A stretch of 35,297 nt of DNA from a bacterium (GTDB lineage: Bacteria > Patescibacteriota > Patescibacteriia > UBA9934 > GWF2-40-263): contig JAGVQB010000025.1 in the NCBI GenBank assembly GCA_020051955.1, forward strand, positions 1-35,297, in the 5' to 3' direction. Below the pieces are notes generated by a model. That model was not told the origin of the DNA and searched no databases. It saw only the letters and a list, made by a program, of their open reading frames with translations. Shown here piece after piece: positions 7,831 to 14,799 of the stretch. A program made the translations under genes and the position numbers. Positions within the stretch are counted from its first letter, which is position 1. Every line of letters begins with the position of its first letter.

Positions 7831-7854
7831 AGGCGACCTCCATTGAGGCCGCCT
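7831..7854 (-). promoter_or_regulatory. Hairpin sequestering the epmA Shine-Dalgarno
   Basis: Between rpsR and epmA the minus strand folds AGGCGGCCTC with GAGGTCGCCT (10 bp, one G-U) around an AATG loop. The GGAGG in the 3' side lies 12 bases before the epmA ATG. It could lower epmA translation or act as a weak terminator; the following T tract is poor (ATTTGT). Confidence 0.55.
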
Positions 7855-7864
7855 TTTATCATGA

Positions 7865-8092
7865 TTACTTCTGTATAAACGGCAGAAGCGCCATCACTCT
7901 TGCTCGCTTGATTGCCTCGACAAGCCCACGTTGATGCTTCATACACACCTTTGAGCGCTTGCGCGGAACTATCTTCGCGAAGGATGAAAGAAACCTGCGC
8001 AGTATCCCGACATCTTTATAGTCCACGTCATGAATGTTGTTGTGACAAAAGTAGCATTGCTTCTCTCTCTTTGGGGTTGATTTTTTTTCCAT
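7865..8092 (-). CDS. rpsR: 30S ribosomal protein bS18
   Basis: bS18 pairs with bS6 on the platform of the small subunit. The 75-aa product carries the family core DYKDVGILRRFLSSFAKIVPRKRSKVCMKHQRGLVEAIKRARVMALLPF. It keeps a Cys cluster, CYFCHNN plus CMKH, typical of zinc-binding versions of S18. It starts 3 bp after the ssb stop, in the classic rpsF-ssb-rpsR order. Downstream the operon continues into epmA and efp. Confidence 0.98.
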   Translation of the reverse strand: MEKKSTPKREKQCYFCHNNIHDVDYKDVGILRRFLSSFAKIVPRKRSKVCMKHQRGLVEAIKRARVMALLPFIQK

Positions 8093-8095
8093 ACT

Positions 8096-8560
8096 TTAAA
8101 AAGGTATTTCTTCAAGTCGAATTTCATCGTCTGGATTTGGAGCTGGGTCGTCTTTGACGATTGGTTTAGGAGGAGTAAATGGAGCTGGGCTTGGAGTAAA
8201 CGCGCTTGGACTTGCACCAGTACTTCCAGTTGGACGATCCAAAAGAATCACATTGTCCGCGACGATCTCTGTGCGATAACGCTTCACGCCATCTTGCCCC
8301 TGCCAGTCGCGCGTCTGCAGATACCCTTCAACATAAACCTTGCGGCCTTTCTTTAAATACTGCGCGCAAATATCAGCTAACTTTCTCCAGGCGACAATGT
8401 TGTGAAACTCTGTTGACTCCTGCTTTGTCCCGTCGCTCCCTGTCCAAGTCCGATTGGTCGCGATAGAAAATGTACACACGCTCTGACCAGTTGCAAGTTG
8501 TTTGAGTTCAGGGTCACGCGTTAAGTTACCTAGAATCGTTGCACGATTGAGTGAATACAT
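8096..8560 (-). CDS. ssb: Single-stranded DNA-binding protein
   Basis: A 154-aa SSB with an OB fold in about residues 1-108 (LNRATILGNLTRDPELKQL... FHNIVAWRKLADICAQYLKKGRKVYVEGYLQTRDW). A Pro/Ala-rich flexible linker and an acidic tip DDEIRLEEIPF follow; in other bacteria the final residues recruit repair and replication proteins. It lies 10 bp after rpsF and 3 bp before rpsR, so it is translated from the ribosomal-protein message. Confidence 0.98.
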   Translation of the reverse strand: MYSLNRATILGNLTRDPELKQLATGQSVCTFSIATNRTWTGSDGTKQESTEFHNIVAWRKLADICAQYLKKGRKVYVEGYLQTRDWQGQDGVKRYRTEIVADNVILLDRPTGSTGASPSAFTPSPAPFTPPKPIVKDDPAPNPDDEIRLEEIPF

Positions 8561-8570
8561 ACATTTTCGA

Positions 8571-9089
8571 TTAAATATTTTCAGCTATGTCGCCTTCCAA
8601 AATCTTGTCGAGTTTTTCATCTAGTTCCTCCATACTCATCGCGGGAACTTGCGCCACAGCAGGCGTAGGTGACGCGATTTGTGGGATAGGTCTGCGCGTG
8701 ATTGGACGAGCGCTACGACGAGATGAAGGTTCGCGTTCAGCCCTCGCTTCTTCTGAAAGCGGAGCGACGTATGATAATAGCTCGAACTTCTTTTCCAGCG
8801 CACCCTTCGCGCGCACAAGTAGCGTGTGGCGTAAAATCTCTTCAGTAAGAGTCAATCGTCGATTCAAATCCTGTATCACTGACGGCTCTGCGTTAAAATG
8901 CGCCAAGATGTATGACCCGTGACGCTGTGTCTTAATGGGATAAGCAAGACGAACCTTCCCCAAGTTCTCGTCGCGCAATACTTTCGCGCCAGTACTCTCC
9001 AAGAGCTGATGTATCTTCTCCTGAATTTTACTGATCTCAATATCGGTATACTGTGCTGGTACAATGTACAATAGTTCGTATTCCTTCAT
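8571..9089 (-). CDS. rpsF: 30S ribosomal protein bS6 with C-terminal extension
   Basis: The bS6 core spans about residues 1-97 (MKEYELLYIVPAQYT... GKVRLAYPIKTQRHGSYILAHFNAEP... LRHTLLVR). It continues with some 75 residues absent from E. coli S6 apart from its short acidic tail: a Ser/Arg/Pro-rich basic linker (EREPSSRRSARPITRRPIPQ) and a short acidic helix MSMEELDEKLDKILEGDI. The helix could dock on a partner; what it binds is unknown. First gene of the rpsF-ssb-rpsR-epmA-efp unit, with a good promoter and a structured leader upstream. Confidence 0.95.
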   Translation of the reverse strand: MKEYELLYIVPAQYTDIEISKIQEKIHQLLESTGAKVLRDENLGKVRLAYPIKTQRHGSYILAHFNAEPSVIQDLNRRLTLTEEILRHTLLVRAKGALEKKFELLSYVAPLSEEARAEREPSSRRSARPITRRPIPQIASPTPAVAQVPAMSMEELDEKLDKILEGDIAENI

Positions 9090-9098
9090 AAATTACTG

Positions 9099-9133
9099 GT
9101 CCCGCAACAGGTGCGGAACAGCTCAATGGAGCT
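9099..9133 (-). promoter_or_regulatory. Structured rpsF leader, candidate S6:S18 autoregulatory site
   Basis: The minus-strand leader folds into AGCTC-CATT-GAGCT, then GTTCCGCA-CCTGT-TGCGGGAC (8-bp stem), 10 bases before the rpsF ATG. In many bacteria the S6:S18 dimer binds a CCG-containing hairpin in this leader. The position fits; the exact motif match was not tested. Confidence 0.4.
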
Positions 9134-9161
9134 ATGGACAGTTAATGATTTAAGTGGGTGA

Positions 9162-9190
9162 ATCCTAACGATCTTTGATAAAATAGTCAA
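9162..9190 (-). promoter_or_regulatory. Promoter of the rpsF operon
   Basis: On the minus strand TTGACT (9190-9185) and TAGGAT (9167-9162) are 17 bp apart. The leader would be roughly 65 nt. The -35 overlaps the upstream region of the divergent methyltransferase gene. Confidence 0.6.
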
Positions 9191-9196
9191 ACCATT

Positions 9197-10389
9197 ATGA
9201 ATTTCTTTATTCTAGGTTCACACGACGAGTTATCAATTGCGGAAATAAAAGCAGTCCTGAAAGACACGCTTGTTGTCGTCGCACAATCGCGGCAGGCACT
9301 GCTAACACAACCTCTTGATCCCAACCTAGGCGAACTTCAAGAACGCTTGGCAGGTGTTGTAAAAATCGGTTATGTAATCGGGGAAATGCCACGGTGGTCT
9401 CAAGACGAAGCCGCCGAGCTTGTGGCTGGGTTCGCGTTGGAGGCGGCTGGAAAAAATAAAATAAGTTTTGGATTGAGTGTTTATGATTTAGATAATCCAA
9501 AACGAACTCATGAACTTGAAAAAGATTTAGACAGCGTTGGTCTGCAAGTGAAACGTCTCCTAAAAGAAGGCACGCGACCAGTTCGCTACGTAAAAGCAAA
9601 AGAGCCTCGCCTTTCCTCTGCTGTTGTGGAAACCAACGGACTTTTATCTTCAGGTGGCGAGTATGTTTTTCTGTGCGCGCAGGGCAGAACCTATGTTGGA
9701 AAAACAGAAACCATTCAAGACTTCCGCGCCTGGGAGGATCGCGACTTTGGCAGACCGGCGCGCAACGCAAAGGCAGGAATGCTTCCGCCAAAACTCGCTC
9801 GCTTGATGATAAACCTCGCAGGAGTCGAACCTGCAAACGCGACACTTCTTGATCCCTTCTGCGGCTCTGGCACGATTCTGATGGAAGGAATCCTAATGGG
9901 ATTCAAGAACCTTATCGGAAGCGACATATCCAACAAAGCAATCGATGATACAACCCAAAACCTTTCTTGGCTGATAAGTCATCTTCATCTCGCACAACCA
10001 AACCTTTCTATCTTTTCTTGTGACGCCTCTTCAATCCCCCCCTTACCAAGGGGGGGTTAGGGGGGGTTGCCAAATCTGTTGACGCGCTTGTTACCGAAGT
10101 CTATCTTGGCTCCCCTCGCGTGCGTCCGGTTTATGACCACGAGATCATCACAATCGAAAAAGAATTGCTACCGACCTACGAAGCGTCTTTCCGCAATCTC
10201 AAAAAACTTCTCAAGCCTTCCGCGCGCGCGGTCGTGGCTTTTCCAGCGTTCAAAAAAGAAGATAACACTTGGCACCGTCTCCCACTGAAAGAACTCCTCA
10301 CAAAACTCGGTTACAATGTCACCCGACAATTTCTCTATCACCGCGCTGACCAATTAGTGGCACGAGACATTGTCGTATTATCATTATGA
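9197..10389 (+). pseudogene. Trm11/THUMP-type RNA methyltransferase, frameshifted
   Basis: Two ORFs (9197-10060 and from 10066 in another frame) are halves of one SAM-dependent RNA methyltransferase of the TRMG10/Trm11 type. The N-terminal half is a THUMP-like region, followed by motif I LLDPFCGSGTILMEGILMG and GSDISNKAIDD. The second half has VDALVTEVYLGSPRVRP in place of the usual catalytic [DN]PPY-type motif, then a normal C-terminal methyltransferase core. The break is at C7-TTACCAA-G7-TTA-G7, a palindrome also present in epmA. Adding one base to a G or C run before the TAG restores a single 398-codon frame. So it may be a sequencing slip, a phase-variable gene or a recent mutation. The second half overlaps the ATPase gene by ATGA, arguing for recent function. 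Confidence 0.8.
10036..10069. repeat. Homopolymer palindrome at the methyltransferase break
   Basis: CCCCCCCTT-ACC-AAGGGGGGG is a perfect inverted repeat, followed by TTAGGGGGGG. Three 7-base homopolymer runs sit within 31 bases. It aligns without gaps to the epmA element (28 of 34 positions). Confidence 0.75.
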
Positions 10390-12089
10390 GATACTTCAAC
10401 GAGGGGCGCGCGGCTCACGCGGCGCAAGAAGCAAAAGAAAGTAAAGGTGGCTCGCGCGAAAAACTCAAACGCTGTCTGGACAATCACGTTGTAGACATTA
10501 CTCCAGAGTGGATCGGCTCTGACAAACTTCGTTCGACCTACGGAGGCGATGCCGTTGCCGCTGTGGAATCATCAATCAATCGTTGTGACCCGCCACTTAA
10601 CATCCCCAAACTCACTCTCGAACACGGGAAAAGCGTTGTGCTTGTTGGCCCAAACGGCGCTGGGAAAAGCACGATATTGGATGCGATAATGGATCGACGA
10701 GGAGCTGGTTTTGACACTGGCTCACATGGATATGGAGCTGGAACGCACGGCAAAGAAACAATGAGAGTTTCCAGACTGGATCAAGAGGAACTGCTTGGGG
10801 ACGTAAGCGATCTAAAAGCTGGCGACGTTATCAAAACAGCGACCGAACATTTCATCGCGCAATTTCCTGTTGATTGGGAAGACGCTGAAGCGTACGACCG
10901 CAACCTTATCAATCAAGAAGCAGAGCAACGCATACAACAACTCGTCAGCCAAGTCGTACAACTTTTTGAGGCAGTACAATTTTTGGATCGAAAAGTCAGC
11001 GAGCTGTCAGGGGGAGAACGAACCAAACTGTCGCTTTTGATGGTCTTAGCAAGCGAACCAGACATCTTGCTTTTAGACGAGCCGACTAACCATTTGGATT
11101 TGGAAAGCATCGCGAAACTCACTGGTCTATTTGATACATACAAACGGGCAGGAGTCTCAATCGTGAACGTCAGTCACGTTGAATGGTTCTTGGATATGGT
11201 TGGAGAAGACGGAACAATCGAATTGACTTACACGCCCACCCAGCGCGAGGCAGTACAATCAGGATCCGCGTACCGAAAGTTCAAAAAAAAGGAACGACGA
11301 AAAGCGGCAATAAAGGAATCAATAATCTGGAGCAAACTTCCAACCAAACAAGCTGTCGGTTCCCTGTTCATGACAAACGAAACAATCAGCATCCCGCGCT
11401 CACCACTTAAAGATGTCGACGCGCCATTGTTTGTCGCAGGCGACATCGCGGTACTTTCAGGAAAAAACGGAACAGGTAAAACAAAACTGATGCAAGAGCT
11501 CGCGGATCCGCACTCAACAATCATGCAACGAGACAAGGGTACGCAAACCACTTATCTTCCACAGCTCTGGCCAGAGGAAATAATGAACGGAACGGTAAAA
11601 GATTTTTTCAACTGGGTAAAAGAACAGAGCAACCCATTCAGCGAGGTCTCACCTTCACAATTGCAAAAAGAACTTCAAAGGTTGGGATTGGGAAGTGAAC
11701 GAGCAAGTCCATTACAAGAACCTTTCTCTCACTTTAGCGGAGGCGAACAGCGTCTATTGTGGTTTACTTGTGCGAGCATTATCGAAGGAACAGACGCGCT
11801 GATTTTGGACGAGCCGTCCAATCACATGGACGAACCTACAATGCTGAAAGTCGTTGAGGCAATACGCAATTTCCCAGGTGCGATTATCCTCTCGACCCAC
11901 GACTTACGTTTGATGAGCGCGCTCGAAAACGACCCTGGCAAAACTCGCCAAGGTCGGGGTATTACAAATTTTATTTTCAATCGTACTGGCCAGGAATCAT
12001 CCATTGAAAAAAGCCCCGTTGCCCCCCTAGCCTTTGCGCAACAGACAATCGCCAAATCACGCAAGCAAGCGGGGAGAGTGAAAGTGTGA
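10386..12089 (+). CDS. ABC-F-like dual ATPase
   Basis: A soluble 567-aa protein with two ABC ATPase domains and no membrane segments. Domain 1: Walker A GPNGAGKST (88-96), signature LSGGERT (207-213), Walker B ILLLDEPTNHLD (D231/E232). Domain 2: GKNGTGKT (from 359), FSGGEQR (450-456), LILDEPSNHMDE (D475/E476). Tandem soluble ABCs of this form are ABC-F proteins, many of which act on the ribosome. The linker (about 290-345) has the basic stretch KKKERRKAAIKES but is shorter than in EttA, and an N-terminal extension of about 80 residues is present. Subfamily is therefore unclear. It overlaps the methyltransferase stop by ATGA and meets ychF end to end with one base between. Confidence 0.88.
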   Translation: MRYFNEGRAAHAAQEAKESKGGSREKLKRCLDNHVVDITPEWIGSDKLRSTYGGDAVAAVESSINRCDPPLNIPKLTLEHGKSVVLVGPNGAGKSTILDAIMDRRGAGFDTGSHGYGAGTHGKETMRVSRLDQEELLGDVSDLKAGDVIKTATEHFIAQFPVDWEDAEAYDRNLINQEAEQRIQQLVSQVVQLFEAVQFLDRKVSELSGGERTKLSLLMVLASEPDILLLDEPTNHLDLESIAKLTGLFDTYKRAGVSIVNVSHVEWFLDMVGEDGTIELTYTPTQREAVQSGSAYRKFKKKERRKAAIKESIIWSKLPTKQAVGSLFMTNETISIPRSPLKDVDAPLFVAGDIAVLSGKNGTGKTKLMQELADPHSTIMQRDKGTQTTYLPQLWPEEIMNGTVKDFFNWVKEQSNPFSEVSPSQLQKELQRLGLGSERASPLQEPFSHFSGGEQRLLWFTCASIIEGTDALILDEPSNHMDEPTMLKVVEAIRNFPGAIILSTHDLRLMSALENDPGKTRQGRGITNFIFNRTGQESSIEKSPVAPLAFAQQTIAKSRKQAGRVKV

Positions 12090-12090
12090 G

Positions 12091-13200
12091 TTACACGCTA
12101 AATCTAAAATGACACACGTCCCCGTCAACCATCACATACTCCTTCCCCTCCAATCGTAACTTCCCCGTGTCGCGCGCGCCGACCTCGCCATTGCACGCGA
12201 CAAAATCGTCATACCCAATCACCTCGGCTCGAATAAAACCTTTTTCAAAATCAGTGTGAATGACCCCTGCGGCTTGCGGAGCTTTTGTCCCGCGCGTAAT
12301 CGTCCACGCGCGGGTTTCTTTTTCACCGGCAGTAAAAAACGTGATCAGATTCAACAGCTCGTAACACTTCGCTATCAAACGATCTAGACCGGATTGCGAG
12401 AGACCGAGCTCGCGCAGAAAAACGACCTGATCTTCTGGCGACATTTCTATGATCTCAGATTCGAGCTTGACGCTGATAGGAATCGACACAGCGGCAACCC
12501 CCTCTATCTCCCCCTCCACCTTCGCCATGGCTTCGGTGGACAGGTTGGAAAGGGGGAGGATGGTTCGTTCCTCCCCGACGTTCATCACATACAACACTGG
12601 CTTACGAGTCAATAACGAAATATCCCCGATCATCTTCTCCTCATCTTCCGTAAGCACAACAGTGTTTGCCATCTTCCCCGCCTGCAGTGCGGCAAAAATC
12701 TTCGCGAGCGCAGACTCCTCTGTCTCAAGATCTTTTGCGCGCCCGGCTTTCATTTTTGCGCGAACGCCATCCAGCCGTTTTTCAACTGTCCCAACATCAG
12801 CCATCGCAAGTTCCAATTCAATTATCTCAATGTCGCGTCTTGGATCAACCTTGCCCTCAACGTGCACAACGTTCTCATCCTCAAACGCTCGCACAACGTG
12901 CACTATCATATCCACCTCGCGGATGTTCGCGAGAAACTTGTTACCTAGCCCCTCACCTTTGTGCGCGCCTTTCACAAGACCCGCGATGTCAACAAACTCA
13001 ATGGCTGTTGGGATTCTTTTTTGCGACTTACAAATCTCCACAAGCTTATCAATGCGCGCGTCAGGCACTTCCACCACACCAACGTTTGGCTCGATTGTGC
13101 AAAACGGAAAGTTCGCGCAGTCAACCTGTTTTTTTGTGAGTGTCTTGAAGAGTGTGGACTTGCCAACGTTTGGGAGTCCAACGATACCGACTTGGAGCAT
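12091..13200 (-). CDS. ychF: Ribosome-associated ATPase YchF/OLA1
   Basis: A universally conserved Obg-family P-loop protein that binds ribosomes and prefers ATP. The 369-aa product has GLPNVGKST (8-16), switch-II FVDIAGLVKGAHKGEGLGN, and in place of the GTP-specifying NKxD a YVMNVGEE segment, the NxxE type that marks YchF. The coiled-coil insert lies between these and a C-terminal TGS domain (FFTAGEKETRAWTITRGTKAPQAAGVIHTDFEKGFIRAEVI) completes it. Residues near 220-240 (LSNLSTEAMAKVEGEIEGV) are encoded by a palindrome-containing segment. There is no Shine-Dalgarno; a 9-bp tandem repeat abuts the start codon. Confidence 0.97.
   Translation of the reverse strand: MLQVGIVGLPNVGKSTLFKTLTKKQVDCANFPFCTIEPNVGVVEVPDARIDKLVEICKSQKRIPTAIEFVDIAGLVKGAHKGEGLGNKFLANIREVDMIVHVVRAFEDENVVHVEGKVDPRRDIEIIELELAMADVGTVEKRLDGVRAKMKAGRAKDLETEESALAKIFAALQAGKMANTVVLTEDEEKMIGDISLLTRKPVLYVMNVGEERTILPLSNLSTEAMAKVEGEIEGVAAVSIPISVKLESEIIEMSPEDQVVFLRELGLSQSGLDRLIAKCYELLNLITFFTAGEKETRAWTITRGTKAPQAAGVIHTDFEKGFIRAEVIGYDDFVACNGEVGARDTGKLRLEGKEYVMVDGDVCHFRFSV
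12496..12562. repeat. GC-rich inverted repeat inside ychF
   Basis: CTCCCCCT and AGGGGGAG enclose CCACC...GGTGG around the centre GCCATGGC. It lies in frame in a region of YchF that varies in sequence between species. Confidence 0.45.
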
Positions 13201-13207
13201 AGGGGGA

Positions 13208-13254
13208 GGTTACATGGGTGACAAGGGTTACAGGGGTTACAAGGGTGACAAGGG
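13208..13254. repeat. 9-bp tandem repeat abutting ychF
   Basis: Five units: GGTTACATG, GGTGACAAG, GGTTACAGG, GGTTACAAG, GGTGACAAG. They begin eight bases from the ychF start codon, replacing the place where a ribosome-binding site would be. Confidence 0.8.
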
Positions 13255-13359
13255 AAAGGAAGACGCGGGCTACAAAAAACAAATCGGATACTGGGAAAGT
13301 ATATCTGGATGCAAAAAGGCTGTCGATTGGCAAACCGTATATTCACAGCCACTTTCCTG

Positions 13360-13388
13360 CCCGCCATAGCCCTCAGGGCGACGGCGGG
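13360..13388. repeat. Palindromic element, CCGCC...GGCGG family
   Basis: CCCGCC and GGCGGG enclose GCCCTCAGGGC. The reverse complement matches the element at 32551-32576 nearly base for base. Between the 9-mer array and this element lies an imperfect inverted repeat (GGAAAGT...GGCTGT / ACAGCC-ACTTTCC). No gene is seen in 13201-13506. Confidence 0.65.
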
Positions 13389-13443
13389 AGTGGCGTTCCA
13401 TGACGGGGTTGAAACCCCTTTGAATTAGCAACGTCCCCCGAAC

Positions 13444-13487
13444 TATCTGTAAAATCTGTAAATCTGTAAGAATCTGTAATCTGTAGA
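13444..13487. repeat. Tandem ATCTGTA repeat
   Basis: Five copies of ATCTGTA separated by zero to three bases (AA, A, AGA, none). A simple-sequence tract upstream of the terminator of the next minus-strand gene. Confidence 0.75.
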
Positions 13488-13506
13488 TCGAAGAATCTCT
13501 TCGTAC

Positions 13507-13543
13507 AAAAAACCCGCAGTCAGGTCACAGACCATCGTGCGGG
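13507..13543 (-). terminator. Intrinsic terminator of the 381-codon ORF
   Basis: On the minus strand CCCGCA and TGCGGG form the outer stem and GGTCTGTGACC an inner one, followed by GTTTTTTG. Confidence 0.85.
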
Positions 13544-13554
13544 CACGTGATGGG

Positions 13555-14607
13555 CTACTTGATGCTGCCGTCGTCGGGCTTGCGCGCGACGTACTTCTCA
13601 AGCTCTGCCTCCATTGCTCTGCCGAGTTCCCCAGACCTAGAATCCGAGAACCTACACCCTCTCGGCTGATCACCAGGACTGATCTCACCCCACCTGTCCG
13701 CCGCGCATCGCAAGCGGCCAGTGACTTCGCCTGCGGGCGTAGGCGAGGACGTCCTGGGTTCGGAGACGACCGGCTCCGAAACAGCACGCTCGCAACTCTC
13801 CAACCTCCTGACCTCCTCGCGCACCGCGTTGCGATCGAACCCGAAGGCGCTCATGACCGCCTGCTGGACCCTGCGATCCTGCCTTCGATCCGCGAGCTCC
13901 TGTGCGAGCATCCGCGTGGCGAACCTTCCAGCGTTCGCCACGAGTGTCTCCTTCACCCGCTTGATGATCTCGCTGTTGGCGTAGTCGAAGAACGGATTGC
14001 TCGGATCGTTTCCAAGCCCGACAAAGATGTCGCGCCCGTCAGAGACTACCACCACGTGTCCGACGAACATTCCGCCGTCCAACTCCCCCGTGCTTCTTGC
14101 CTCGATGCCGTACGGCCTGATCTCCACGTCCCCAATCGCCGGAATCACCACCTCACACCGGCGCCTCTGCGCATCCATGTCCGCGTTTTGGACCACGTAC
14201 ATGAAGACCGCCTCCGCGATCCGTTCGATCTGTTCACTGTCGGGGAGGGTGCTCCCACACGACAGGAGGAGACTGTGAAACTTCAGCACATCTCTTCTCA
14301 AAGCCGCTGTCAACGAGTTCGTCACACAAGCTTTCCCGCTGTCAGGGAACCTGCAACGGAGAATCCCGCTTTCTTCCGCGGTGAACGTATAGGTACCTGG
14401 GACCAACCCTTCAGGCATCGCGCTCGTCGCGCGACTGAAACACTCCGCGACCCTGTCAGTCGAGAAAACGCTTCCAAGGTTCGCGGGGGGGTCACTCGAC
14501 ACATCGAAAACGAACGAACTGCCAAACCTCGCCACCCTGATGGTGAGAACAAAGTCCCTCTTCTCGAACATCAGGGGGGAACGGCTCGTCTCTTGCGTGT
14601 CAGGCAT
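13555..14607 (-). CDS. Hypothetical protein, accessory module gene A
   Basis: I do not recognise this family. The listed ORF starts at a TTG inside an operator-like repeat; the ATG at 14607 (MPDTQETSRS, about 350 aa) or a slightly later one (MFEKRDFV) is more likely, though none has a clear Shine-Dalgarno. The N-terminal part is beta-rich (FVLTIRVARFGSSFVFDVSS), the middle has VVVVSDGRDIFVGLGNDPSNPFFDYANSEI, then charged helices (KRVKETLVANAGRFATRMLAQELADRRQ) and a low-complexity Ser/Pro/Arg tail. No signal peptide or membrane segment, so probably cytosolic. GC content is higher than in neighbouring core genes. It diverges from gene B over a symmetric operator-like region and has its own strong terminator. 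Confidence 0.6.
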   Translation of the reverse strand: MPDTQETSRSPLMFEKRDFVLTIRVARFGSSFVFDVSSDPPANLGSVFSTDRVAECFSRATSAMPEGLVPGTYTFTAEESGILRCRFPDSGKACVTNSLTAALRRDVLKFHSLLLSCGSTLPDSEQIERIAEAVFMYVVQNADMDAQRRRCEVVIPAIGDVEIRPYGIEARSTGELDGGMFVGHVVVVSDGRDIFVGLGNDPSNPFFDYANSEIIKRVKETLVANAGRFATRMLAQELADRRQDRRVQQAVMSAFGFDRNAVREEVRRLESCERAVSEPVVSEPRTSSPTPAGEVTGRLRCAADRWGEISPGDQPRGCRFSDSRSGELGRAMEAELEKYVARKPDDGSIK

Positions 14608-14685
14608 CTGGCTTCTCGCATACGGCTGGATTGAGGAGCACTGTCCGACTGCCGTTAGTCGGAACTTCAAAAATGTAGAAGAAAA

Positions 14686-14740
14686 GGGTATTTTAGTCAA
14701 TGGAGAGTTGACATTCTCGTAGATTTTTGACTAAATACCC
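14686..14740. promoter_or_regulatory. Symmetric operator/promoter between genes A and B
   Basis: The arms GGGTATTTTAGTCAA (14686-14700) and TTGACTAAATACCC (14727-14740) are inverted copies with one base difference in length. Centred between them is GAGA-GTTGACAT-TCTC. The central TTGACA (14708-14713) may serve as a -35 for gene B with a weak -10 17 bp on. The layout suggests one regulator controlling both directions. Confidence 0.55.
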
Positions 14741-14799
14741 CCTCGCCTCATTCATTGAGGCTGGGGTCGGAGAAATCCGACACACGAAAGGTTCATTCC

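Noticed and set aside
12449-13369. 306-aa plus-strand ORF
   Set aside because: It is the antisense shadow of ychF, with Ser/Thr-rich low-information sequence.
13537-14634. 365-aa plus-strand ORF opposite gene A
   Set aside because: Arg/His/Pro-rich shadow translation; the minus-strand reading has a better terminator and protein-like composition. Some doubt remains because gene A itself is unrecognised.
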